Shown here: positions 55,586 through 63,289 of the stretch, one piece after another
Numbering within the stretch: position 1 is the first letter of the stretch
Layout of the letters: every line of letters begins with the position of its first letter
Source of the DNA: Candidatus Altarchaeales archaeon
GTDB taxonomy: Archaea; Altiarchaeota; Altiarchaeia; IMC4; SCGC-AAA252-I15
Length of the DNA stretch: 64,000 nt
Direction: 5' to 3'
Assembly: GCA_014727915.1 (NCBI GenBank)
Contig: WJMO01000005.1
Coordinates: forward strand, 62,001 to 126,000
Translations under genes and position numbers: made by a program
The notes under the pieces: model-generated
Database searches by the model: none
Told to the model about the DNA's origin: nothing
What the model saw: only the letters and a program-made list of their open reading frames with translations

Positions 55586-56661
55586 CTGACAAGAAGGTGA
55601 TAGCCAAGCTGACGGACTTAGGGGAGAACATAGCGGCGCTGATCGAGAAGAACAAGGTGCCGAAGATACAGGTGCCGCAGAGGGGCTTGAGCAACATCAA
55701 GTTCGACAAGAAGACCAACCTGCTGAGGATGGGCAGCAAGACGTCCACGCGGAACTTCATGAACGTCGCCCACAGCAAGAAGTTCATGCAGACCCTGCTG
55801 ATCGCTTCGAAGTGCCAGGAGCTGGTGGCGAACGGCAAGACCGCCAGCATAAGGGAGTTGTACTACCAGCTGAAGCACACGATCGCGGGCACCAAGGAGA
55901 ACACTTTCGACGACCAGAGCGAATCAGACCCGTTGATAGTGGACTTGGAGACGATGCTGTCGGTGCTGAGAGAGGAGCTGCACCTCAAAGCGGACGACAA
56001 GGGCAAGCTGATAGGCAACATCACCATAGAGGACACGGGTGACGTCATAGACTGCAGCAAGCTTGGCAGGTCCGGCCTGGCAATCCCGAGCATCGTAGAG
56101 CACTACAAGTTCAGGGAGGTCAAGGCCGACTACGCCCTTGTGATAGAGACCGGCGCGATGTTCGACCGGCTGGTGGAGGAGAAATACCCCCAGAAGAACA
56201 ACTGCCTCATGATCGCGACCAGCGGACAGGCTGCCAGGGGCATCCGCCGTCTGGTAAACCGACTTGCGACCGAGGTCAAGATGCCGGTTATAATGTTCAC
56301 GGACGGCGACCCATGGGGTTACTACATATACTCCGTGATGAAGGCCGGCTCGATGGCGTTGGCCCATGAGAGCGAGAGGCTGGGCACTCCCTCCTGCAAG
56401 TTCGTGGGCATGACCATGAGCGACGTAGACGAGTACGGCCTGGAAAAGGTGACCGAAGGCCTCAAGGACGTTGACAAGAAGCGCATAAGCGAGCTGCTGC
56501 AGTATCCGTGGTTCCAGAAGAAGGAGTGGAGGCACCAGCTCAGGCTCATGGAGGAGAAGGGGGTTAGGATAGAGCAGCAGGCCCTTGCCTCGAAGTCCCT
56601 GGAGTTCGTGGCAGAAGAGTATCTCCCGGAGAAGATTAGCTCAGGGAACCTGCTTCCCTAG
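55582..56661 (+). CDS. top6A: DNA topoisomerase VI subunit A (Spo11-like)
   Basis: 359 residues. Catalytic tyrosine in SIRELYYQLKHT (~residues 90-100), the Toprim glutamate in VIETGAMFDRL and DxD in FTDGDPWGYYIYSVM. Homologue of Spo11. It makes the DNA cleavage; the complex lacks only accessory factors. Ends 3 nt before the next gene. Confidence 0.97.
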   Translation: MTDKKVIAKLTDLGENIAALIEKNKVPKIQVPQRGLSNIKFDKKTNLLRMGSKTSTRNFMNVAHSKKFMQTLLIASKCQELVANGKTASIRELYYQLKHTIAGTKENTFDDQSESDPLIVDLETMLSVLREELHLKADDKGKLIGNITIEDTGDVIDCSKLGRSGLAIPSIVEHYKFREVKADYALVIETGAMFDRLVEEKYPQKNNCLMIATSGQAARGIRRLVNRLATEVKMPVIMFTDGDPWGYYIYSVMKAGSMALAHESERLGTPSCKFVGMTMSDVDEYGLEKVTEGLKDVDKKRISELLQYPWFQKKEWRHQLRLMEEKGVRIEQQALASKSLEFVAEEYLPEKISSGNLLP

Positions 56662-56664
56662 AAG

Positions 56665-57657
56665 ATGGATGAAGAAGAGGAGTTCAACCCAGAAGAAGAC
56701 GGCGAAGTGAGAAAGGAACACCTCCTAGCATTGATAATACAAGTATCCGAGATCAGCGACTACGCTGCCGCTCAGAAGATGGACCTGCCCCTTGAGCTGG
56801 TCCGCAAGTGGATGGACGAGCTCAGCGCGGACGGCCTAATCGAGATAGACGAGGTTTTCTCAGACAAGTTCGCCAAGATATCTCCCGAAGGGCTGAAGAA
56901 GGCGAAGGAGGCCAAGGAAGAGTGGATAAGACGCCAGGAAGAGGAGGAAAAGCCCCCCGAGAAGCCCAAGCAGGACCCCAAGAAGGTGGTGGAGGAGCTT
57001 CAGCCCAAGATAAAGGACCTGGCCAAGGATACAGTGTCCACGACCAAGCGGAACTGGGCTGACCTAATGTTCCTCCTCGCGCTGTTGCTGTCCCTGTTCA
57101 TGCTGAAGCTCTTCATAGACAACCCCTCCATGGAGGTTCTGAGCTTCTTCTTGTTCGCTCTGATGATGTCAGTGGTCTTCGTCTTCTACAGCCAGTACCA
57201 GAGGCAGATGAAGACGCGCAAAGTGATAGGCTTCGCCCAGTGGATGATAGAGTGGGTGGAGAAGAGGAAGAACTACGTTGCCTCCGTCATAACCGCCATA
57301 TTCCTGATATACATAGCTATAATGCTGTTCATATACCCCGAGCATAAGGCCATACTGTTCCTGCTAGCGGTCATCGTCGCATCCACTGGGATGGTCATAT
57401 TCTACCCTAAGAAAGAACCCCGGGAAATACTGGCTTTCTATGGGGGTGTCGCCCTTCTGACGTTGGGTCTTATGCTGGTGATGGACTGGCTGAGTCCGAC
57501 CCAATTCTTCTTCGGGAGCAGGGTCAGGATGCTCGACTTCGGCGTCGGCGTGGGCTTGCTTCTCATAGTCCACTTGAACGAGGACATATTCGAGATAAGG
57601 AAGAAGCTCACCTGGGTGGGTGATGCGATCACGAGAGAGCGTCAAAGATCTCTTTAG
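56665..57657 (+). CDS. Membrane protein with N-terminal winged-helix domain
   Basis: 330 residues. Residues ~18-75 form a wHTH-like domain (ALIIQVSEISDYAAAQKMDLPLELVRKWMDELSADGLIEID), followed by a charged linker (EEEEKPPEKPKQDPKK) and six TM helices (~131-149, 153-173, 193-215, 222-241, 250-270, 281-298). The association of a wHTH with TM helices suggests a membrane-tethered regulator. It starts 3 nt after top6A and probably belongs to that operon. Its 3' end overlaps convergent coaB by 29 nt. Confidence 0.75.
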   Translation: MDEEEEFNPEEDGEVRKEHLLALIIQVSEISDYAAAQKMDLPLELVRKWMDELSADGLIEIDEVFSDKFAKISPEGLKKAKEAKEEWIRRQEEEEKPPEKPKQDPKKVVEELQPKIKDLAKDTVSTTKRNWADLMFLLALLLSLFMLKLFIDNPSMEVLSFFLFALMMSVVFVFYSQYQRQMKTRKVIGFAQWMIEWVEKRKNYVASVITAIFLIYIAIMLFIYPEHKAILFLLAVIVASTGMVIFYPKKEPREILAFYGGVALLTLGLMLVMDWLSPTQFFFGSRVRMLDFGVGVGLLLIVHLNEDIFEIRKKLTWVGDAITRERQRSL

Positions 57658-58243
57658 CCACTTCCCTTTTCTTGGCGCGTTTTATGTGCTTCACACTCTC
57701 GCCTACCATGTAGACTTCAGTCTCGTCCGATCCGAAGACGTCGTTGCTGACGTCGTTCACCACCACAAGGTCGGAGGTGTCCAGGAGCTTCCTGCCGGCT
57801 TCTATGAGCTCGTCCTCCCTCTTCCTGTATTCGGCCTTGAAAGCGACTATCTTCAGATCCGGATTCCTCTCACGTGCATCGCGGATCAGCTTCCTGGTGG
57901 GCTTTAACTTCAACGTTATGTCCTTCCCCGATCTGATCTTGCCGTCCACCTTCTCCACGGGCGTGTAGTCCGCGAGCGCCGCGGTGGAAACCAGCATATC
58001 ATAACCCTTGTCCAGCTCTGCAAGGGTCTTTTCCGTCATCTCCGCCGATGACACCACTGGTATCACCTTGACGCCGTAGATGGGCTGAAGTGACGTGGGC
58101 CCTAAGACTATGGCGACCTCAAAACCCCTCTTAACGGCCTCTTCAGCCAGTGCGATGCCGGTGGCGCCGCTGCTGGGGTTGGATATGAACCTTATGTCGT
58201 CTATGTGCTCCCTCGTGGGTCCGGCGGTTATCAGGACTTTCAT
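57629..58243 (-). CDS. coaB: Phosphopantothenate-cysteine ligase (CoaB), stand-alone
   Basis: 204 residues. VLITAGPTREHIDDIRFISNPSSGATG is the nucleotide/substrate-binding N-terminus of CoaB, and AALADYTP...GKIRSG and VAFKAEY are typical. It joins cysteine to phosphopantothenate in CoA synthesis. In most prokaryotes it is fused to CoaC; here the decarboxylase is not attached. CoaD occurs at 61.7 kb. A bidirectional AT core at 58261-58276 lies ~25 nt upstream. Confidence 0.92.
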   Translation of the reverse strand: MKVLITAGPTREHIDDIRFISNPSSGATGIALAEEAVKRGFEVAIVLGPTSLQPIYGVKVIPVVSSAEMTEKTLAELDKGYDMLVSTAALADYTPVEKVDGKIRSGKDITLKLKPTRKLIRDARERNPDLKIVAFKAEYRKREDELIEAGRKLLDTSDLVVVNDVSNDVFGSDETEVYMVGESVKHIKRAKKREVAKEIFDALS

Positions 58244-58260
58244 TCCAGTCTTTATTGTGA

Positions 58261-58276
58261 ATATTAAATATAATAT
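58261..58276. promoter_or_regulatory. Overlapping bidirectional TATA core for coaB and metV
   Basis: ATATTAAATATAATAT lies ~25 nt from the coaB start (58243) and ~28 nt from the metV-like start (58297). One AT core appears to drive both genes. Confidence 0.5.
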
Positions 58277-58296
58277 GGTAAATTGTAGTGTGCAAT

Positions 58297-58491
58297 ATGG
58301 TCTTGAAGGAGCGTGTAGCAGGATTCGATGTCGGGAAGAAATGCCCTAAGAGCATGTTGAACGGGCCTTGCGGTGGCGTAAACAATGGCATGTGCGAGGT
58401 TGAAGGCCAGTGCGTGTGGGTTCGGGTCTACGCAAAGCTCAAGTCAGAGGATAACCTGGACGAGTTCACAAAGGTGAGGTTGCCAAGGTAG
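58297..58491 (+). CDS. MetV-like zinc/cysteine protein (MTHFR accessory)
   Basis: 64 residues from ATG 58297. GKKCPKSMLNGPCGGVNNGMC and a later EGQC match the Cys-rich C-terminal domain family of MetV/MTHFR (DUF5402-type naming is uncertain). MetV is required for MetF activity in some bacterial Wood-Ljungdahl pathways. It is 6 nt ahead of metF and probably forms a complex with it. Confidence 0.78.
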   Translation: MVLKERVAGFDVGKKCPKSMLNGPCGGVNNGMCEVEGQCVWVRVYAKLKSEDNLDEFTKVRLPR

Positions 58492-58497
58492 CATACC

Positions 58498-59382
58498 ATG
58501 AGCGGGCTTTCAGAATCTCTGGGGAAGGGTTTCACAGTGACGACAGAGGTCAAGCCGCCCAGGGGACCGGATACCACAGGGTTCGAGGGGGAGATAGGCA
58601 TGCTAAAGTCTTTGAAGGGCTTGACTGCCGTAAACCTAGTGGACAGCCCCAGCGCCAGGCTTTTCATGAGCTCTCTAGGAGCCAGCATCATGCTCAAGCA
58701 GGCGGGTTTGGAGCCCATCTTCCAGATGGTATGCCGTGACCGGAACATATTGGCGTTGGAGTCCGACCTCATAAGCGCCTCCGCATTCGGGATAGAGAAC
58801 ATACTCGCGTTGACCGGAGACCACCCCAGCAGGGGCGCGAGCGACCACCCGGATGCAAAGCCTGTCTACGACCTGGATTCGACGTCTCTGATAAGGACCA
58901 TATCGTTGATGAACGAGGGCCGGGACATAACTGGGAAGGAGCTTAAGGGAAGCACTGAATTCTATGTGGGTGGTGCCATATCCCCTGGTGTGAATCCCGT
59001 GGAGCCGGAGGTCCTGAAGGTCAAGAGGAAGATGGAAGCGGGCGCTAGATTCTTCCAGACACAGGTAGTCTTCGACCTAGGCGTTGTCGAGGACTTCATG
59101 GAGAAAGCCGATGAAATGGTCGGTGACATACGGGGCAGGGTTTTGGTTGGGATAATACCCCTGGCGTCTGAGCGGATGATAGACTTCCTGAACAGGCTGC
59201 CCGGCATACTCGTGCCCGAAGATGTGGCGTCCAGGGTGGTCAAGGCGGACGACCCTGTCGCAGAAGGTGTTAGCGTCGCGTTGGAGCTCATCGATGGCGT
59301 GAGGTCTGCTGGGATGGCCGGAGCCCACATTATGCCCGTCGGCCGTCTGAACTCTCTCGAGCGCATACTGGCGGACATCTAA
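58498..59382 (+). CDS. metF: 5,10-methylenetetrahydrofolate reductase MetF-like
   Basis: 294 residues. TIM barrel of the MTHFR family: FTVTTEVKPPRGPDTTGFEGEI at the start and ILALTGDHPSRG in the middle. It reduces methylene-H4F to methyl-H4F. Archaea normally use the methanopterin-dependent Mer, so a bacterial-type MetF/MetV pair is notable. The C-terminus is convergent with the next gene, overlapping by 4 nt. Confidence 0.88.
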   Translation: MSGLSESLGKGFTVTTEVKPPRGPDTTGFEGEIGMLKSLKGLTAVNLVDSPSARLFMSSLGASIMLKQAGLEPIFQMVCRDRNILALESDLISASAFGIENILALTGDHPSRGASDHPDAKPVYDLDSTSLIRTISLMNEGRDITGKELKGSTEFYVGGAISPGVNPVEPEVLKVKRKMEAGARFFQTQVVFDLGVVEDFMEKADEMVGDIRGRVLVGIIPLASERMIDFLNRLPGILVPEDVASRVVKADDPVAEGVSVALELIDGVRSAGMAGAHIMPVGRLNSLERILADI

Positions 59383-59636
59383 TCGTCTACCTTGTACACT
59401 GAGTCGTGGGGTCTCACACGGTCCAGCACCTTTATCCCTATGCTGTCCCCTGCATTGGCCTCCTCCACGGTCTCCTTCTCCACCTGCATTGAATCGACGG
59501 TCTGGGTGAAGTCTGTCGTGTGCCCGATAATGTGTATCCTGTCCCCTACTTTCAGGCTGCCGTCGACTATCCGGACGGCTGCGACGGAAGGCTTGGCGAA
59601 GAACTGGAAGACCTCCCCCACCTTGGTCTCTGGCAT
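59379..59636 (-). CDS. Stand-alone EF-Tu domain II-like protein
   Basis: 85 residues. VGEVFQFFAKPSVAAVRIVDGSLKVGDRIHIIG is a translation-factor domain II (beta-barrel) segment; no GTPase domain is attached. Small proteins of this type are found in archaea, sometimes near peptidase U32 genes, and their job is unknown. GGGTGATG upstream gives a ribosome site. Confidence 0.8.
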   Translation of the reverse strand: MPETKVGEVFQFFAKPSVAAVRIVDGSLKVGDRIHIIGHTTDFTQTVDSMQVEKETVEEANAGDSIGIKVLDRVRPHDSVYKVDD

Positions 59637-59757
59637 TTGGCATCACCCTGATTAACTATTCCATGAACCCAATAAAAATCGGAATTATTTCAAAAAAATA
59701 CTGAATGTTTTTATACTTTCAATACAAATAGTAGTCAGTGCATGAGGTGGTTGGCTC

Positions 59758-60951
59758 TTGTGCAAGATGAAGTTGGATTTCACACCTGTGTATGTCGCTT
59801 TTGGGTTGAGCCTGGCCACCTACCTAGTCCTTAAGCTGAAGAAGGTCAAGCCTGACGTGAAATTCAACGATGTCAGATTCAACAAGCTGAGGAACGAGAT
59901 CGAGCTCGTCGTCGAGAACATAAGCGACAAGACCCTCTACGTTAAGCCCTCCTTGAGGCTGGTCCGGCTCACGCCCGCTAGCGAATGGAGGGAGAGGACG
60001 TCCAACGGCAACACGCCGGTTCCCATGATGACCGCATCTGCTGGTAGCGTTATAAAGGGCTATGAGCTTATTGGAGAGTATGCTGAGGCGGTTCCCGTGG
60101 AGGCTAAGACTACTATGGTCATAAAATACCCGGTTATGCGGGATTTCGGGCTTAGAGCCTATGATAACATAAAAGTCGACTCTGAGGTTGGTAAGACGCC
60201 CGAGAAGCTGGATGGTTCGGTCACGGGCACGGTCCAGATGAACCTCAGCGACCTTCTATCCGAGGACTTCTGCGATGAGCTCTTGGATGTCTTGGACGAT
60301 TACCTGGGTGCGTCGGAGACTCAGGAAGCCGCATGCGATCTGACTGTGTCGGGGGCTCAGGACCTTGTATTGGATGGTGGGGTCGAGGAGCATCCCGTAG
60401 TCAAGGACGACTCTGACGGGGGGATATTCTTCGATTTCCGGAAGAGCGACTTCCCGGTCCAGGCCATGTGCTACTGCTGTGGTAAGGACAAGTGGCTCAA
60501 CTGGGTAGTCGACGGCAATCACGTATGCGATGACTGCAAGGACTTCCTCTCAGAGGGCGATAAGCCTTCGGGGGCGACTTTCACGGAGGCTTCCCAGAGT
60601 TCCAGCTCCAACGTCACCGACCTTAAGGATGACATGCTTTTTTCGGGGGAGTTCGAGCCTTCAGAGTACGGTGTTGGGATGCTGGACTCCAACACCATCG
60701 AGTTGAAGCCCAGGCACAGGAGGATATTGGACATACTATACGAGGAGAACACACTCTCGGCGAAGGAGCTCGCCAAGAGGCTGGAGCGGAATGAGAAGCC
60801 GGTCTCCACAGACCTGAGATTCCTTTTGAAGAACAACCTCGTTGACAGGGTCAAGATAGGGGGCAAATACAAGTACTTCAGCCTCCGGGACGAGGAGCAG
60901 GTCATCATCTACGACCCAGGCGAGGAATCCGACAACCCAACGTGGACTTAA
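59758..60951 (+). CDS. Membrane-anchored zinc-ribbon and winged-helix protein
   Basis: 397 residues from TTG 59758 (GAGGTGG 7 nt upstream); ATG 59767 is an alternative. N-terminal TM helix (~9-24), a beta-rich extracytoplasmic or linker domain (~28-150), acidic stretch, a zinc-binding CYCCGKDKW...CDDC (~237-260), a Ser-rich linker and a C-terminal wHTH (~320-375: KPRHRRILDILYEENTLSAKELAKRL). Not recognised as a family. A membrane-tethered regulator is plausible. The topology is unresolved, because a wHTH requires the cytoplasm. Confidence 0.72.
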   Translation: MCKMKLDFTPVYVAFGLSLATYLVLKLKKVKPDVKFNDVRFNKLRNEIELVVENISDKTLYVKPSLRLVRLTPASEWRERTSNGNTPVPMMTASAGSVIKGYELIGEYAEAVPVEAKTTMVIKYPVMRDFGLRAYDNIKVDSEVGKTPEKLDGSVTGTVQMNLSDLLSEDFCDELLDVLDDYLGASETQEAACDLTVSGAQDLVLDGGVEEHPVVKDDSDGGIFFDFRKSDFPVQAMCYCCGKDKWLNWVVDGNHVCDDCKDFLSEGDKPSGATFTEASQSSSSNVTDLKDDMLFSGEFEPSEYGVGMLDSNTIELKPRHRRILDILYEENTLSAKELAKRLERNEKPVSTDLRFLLKNNLVDRVKIGGKYKYFSLRDEEQVIIYDPGEESDNPTWT

Positions 60952-60976
60952 CGCCGCCCGTCCGAGTTAAAAAATC

Positions 60977-61210
60977 CTAGATCAGTTTCCTGACGAGGCT
61001 CAGTCCTTTCCCGACGAACCCCCGCATACGTTTTCCAACGCCGAGCCCCCGGCCTATGAACTTTATGGTTATCCTGTTGACCTTCGGAGGCTTTAGCATG
61101 TCGTCTATCTTGCTGTCCAGTTCCTTCTTCTGGAGGCGTATGATGTCCTTGAGTATCCTGTCCTTTATGGATTCGACCTTTCTCTGGACCTGTCCGACGA
61201 CGCCTATCAT
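60977..61210 (-). CDS. Small Lys/Arg-rich helical protein
   Basis: 77 residues from ATG 61210, overlapping the gamma-CA stop (ATGA). Predominantly basic and helical (VESIKDRILKDIIRLQKKELDSKIDDML), then a Gly/Arg-rich C-terminus. Not recognised. The longer frame from 61393 runs into gamma-CA and is not credible. Confidence 0.6.
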   Translation of the reverse strand: MIGVVGQVQRKVESIKDRILKDIIRLQKKELDSKIDDMLKPPKVNRITIKFIGRGLGVGKRMRGFVGKGLSLVRKLI

Positions 61211-61677
61211 CTTGAATTTGCCGCTAGGGCCTTGTAGTCCAGGGCGTTCTGCTTTATGCTCTCTATCTCCTCCGCCCCCAGCTGCCTCTTCACAACGGCG
61301 GGGTTGCCGACAGCAAGGGAACCTGCGGGTATGATCGTGTTCTCCGTCACGACCGAAGCGGCCATCACAACGGAGTTCGCCCCTATCTTGCAACCGTTCA
61401 TCAGTATTGTGCCCATACCTATCAGAGTGTTATCCCCGATCTCGGCTCCGTGCACTTTTGCTCCGTGGCCTATCGTGACGTAATCCCCTATCCTGACAGG
61501 AAAATGCTCCGGGCTGTGTATGACGCAGCAGTCCTGGATGTTCGTGCATTTCCCCACGATTATCCTGTTCCTGTCACCCCTCAAAACCGCGTTATACCAG
61601 ACACTAGAGTGCGCGTCAAGGGCGACCTTTCCTATCACCCTGGCTCCCTCCGCTATGAAGACCGTCTCATCGATCAA
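61207..61677 (-). CDS. Gamma-carbonic-anhydrase-like left-handed beta-helix protein
   Basis: 156 residues from TTG 61677 with AGGTGAT 5-6 nt upstream. Hexapeptide repeats (VIGKVALDAHSSVWYNAVLRGD, IGDYVTIGHGAKVHGAEIGDN) and zinc-binding His in CVIHSPEH, IGHGAKVHG. Active as a gamma-CA or as an acyl- or other transferase; CA activity requires further catalytic residues that I did not verify. It is 6 nt from coaD and translation-coupled to a 77-residue protein. Confidence 0.85.
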   Translation of the reverse strand: MIDETVFIAEGARVIGKVALDAHSSVWYNAVLRGDRNRIIVGKCTNIQDCCVIHSPEHFPVRIGDYVTIGHGAKVHGAEIGDNTLIGMGTILMNGCKIGANSVVMAASVVTENTIIPAGSLAVGNPAVVKRQLGAEEIESIKQNALDYKALAANSR

Positions 61678-61683
61678 CTCGGA

Positions 61684-62094
61684 TCACCTGCTGGACACGG
61701 GCCTCCCGTTGCCGTCCAAGACGAGTGGCACCACGATTATCGTCAGCCTTGGAAGGCCCTTCTTGAACCTTATGGTGTTTATCTCCTCCGCCCTAAGCAG
61801 AGTCTCATCGCTCACTACTATGCAGTCGACGCCGGGGTCGATGGTGGCTATGCCGTAGCTGTCGTTTATCTCGACCACGTCATACGGCTTTCCATAGTCT
61901 TTGACGAGGTCTTCCAGGGCTCTGCTGCGCTCGCTGTATGGCGACACGTCACGTGTCCTGAAACGACGCGCGAAATCGTCGCTTGTCAAACCTAAAACCA
62001 CGGATTCTGCGTTTTCAAAGGCTGTGCTCACTATCTTCCGGTGGCCTTCGTGCAGGCCGTCAAACGTCCCCCCAACCACGATCCTCTTGAACAT
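61684..62094 (-). CDS. coaD: Phosphopantetheine adenylyltransferase, archaeal type
   Basis: 136 residues from ATG 62094; GTG 62097 is in frame. The HxGH nucleotidyltransferase motif appears as GGTFDGLHEGHRKI near the start, and the signature ISS motif is replaced, as in archaeal PPATs. It makes dephospho-CoA. TATA-like CTTATACAA at 62124-62116 lies 26 nt upstream. Coenzyme A genes coaB and coaD are both in this window. Confidence 0.93.
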   Translation of the reverse strand: MFKRIVVGGTFDGLHEGHRKIVSTAFENAESVVLGLTSDDFARRFRTRDVSPYSERSRALEDLVKDYGKPYDVVEINDSYGIATIDPGVDCIVVSDETLLRAEEINTIRFKKGLPRLTIIVVPLVLDGNGRPVSSR

Positions 62095-62170
62095 CACATA
62101 ATCAATATGAGCCCTTGTATAAGAGCTGAGCGGGTGTTTTTTTAAAGCTCACAGCCTATATATTTGGACT

Positions 62171-63289
62171 ATGTTAGATGGCATGTACGCTGCTTTAACC
62201 GATAGGATAGGATATCGCAAGCTCATATTCGTCCCTCCCATAGTGGCTGTCATACTATTGGCCTTCGTTTTAGCCAACGGTTTGGAGTATGGTATCGACT
62301 TCAAGGGCGGCACTTGGATGGATGTCCTCACAGAGAAAAACATTGACTCCGGGGATTTGAGCCAGTTGGAATCCGACCTGCAGGCTGCAGGCTTCTCGGA
62401 CGTCAAAGCCCACGTGGGATTCGACGTTGACACCGGATTGAACAAGCTCACAGTCCAGACGACCACGGTCATAGATGACAAGGAGGCTGTGGAAGGCATT
62501 ATATCATCCTATGTGGGGGAACTTACAGAATACGATACCGCCTCTGCTCCAGTGGCTGAGAAGCCTCCGGTCGAGCTGGAGGAAAAGCTTGTTAAGAGGC
62601 TTAAGCATGGCGTGGACCTGGATTATGCGGAGGGCACATTAACTGTTGTGGGCCTGGATCTGAGCAAGGAAGACCTGGACAGCGCACTCACATACTACCT
62701 GCAACAGGACATTGACGTGGACTTGACGAAGAAGAACTTCAACCTCCGCTCCGTCGGCCCCACCCTCGGGAAGACGTTCAGGGAGCAGGGCTTCAAGGCA
62801 TTGGGCGTTGCACTCCTTCTGATGGGAGTCGTCGTATTCCTGGCGTTCAAAGACCTCATACCCTCTATCGCGGTCATACAGGCTGCCGTATGCGACGTCC
62901 TTATAGCGGTTGGGGGCATGAGCCTATTGGGCATACCAATGGAGCCAGCTTCGCTGGCTGCGTTGCTGATGCTTATCGGATATTCGGTGGACACTGACAT
63001 AATGCTGACTGCTCGGACGCTGAAGGACAGGTCGGTCGGCATCGTCGACCGGATGGACGACGCCATGAAGACCGGGCTCACGATGACCGGAACGACATTG
63101 TCTGTCATGGTGATAGTCTACATAATATCCAACACGCTAACCCAGATCACCACCCTCAGCAGCATAGCGGCGGTGCTCATAATCGGATTGTTGGCCGACA
63201 TATCAACCACATGGTTCACCAACGCGGGCATACTGCGCTGGTACCTTGAGGTCCCAGGCCGTAAGGTGAGGTTGTTCAGGCGAAGATGA
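62171..63289 (+). CDS. secF: Protein translocase subunit SecF
   Basis: 372 residues, longer than many (~290) because of an enlarged extracytoplasmic domain between TM1 and TM2 (~70-210). Six TM segments; GLEYGIDFKGGTWMDV is the family signature near TM1. SecDF uses the proton-motive force to aid protein export. TTTTTTTAAAG near 62143 lies 28 nt upstream. ATGA overlap with secD. Confidence 0.95.
   Translation: MLDGMYAALTDRIGYRKLIFVPPIVAVILLAFVLANGLEYGIDFKGGTWMDVLTEKNIDSGDLSQLESDLQAAGFSDVKAHVGFDVDTGLNKLTVQTTTVIDDKEAVEGIISSYVGELTEYDTASAPVAEKPPVELEEKLVKRLKHGVDLDYAEGTLTVVGLDLSKEDLDSALTYYLQQDIDVDLTKKNFNLRSVGPTLGKTFREQGFKALGVALLLMGVVVFLAFKDLIPSIAVIQAAVCDVLIAVGGMSLLGIPMEPASLAALLMLIGYSVDTDIMLTARTLKDRSVGIVDRMDDAMKTGLTMTGTTLSVMVIVYIISNTLTQITTLSSIAAVLIIGLLADISTTWFTNAGILRWYLEVPGRKVRLFRRR

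Noticed and set aside
60977..61393. 138-residue minus-strand frame
   Set aside because: Its first half is the wrong frame of gamma-CA; the real gene starts at 61210.
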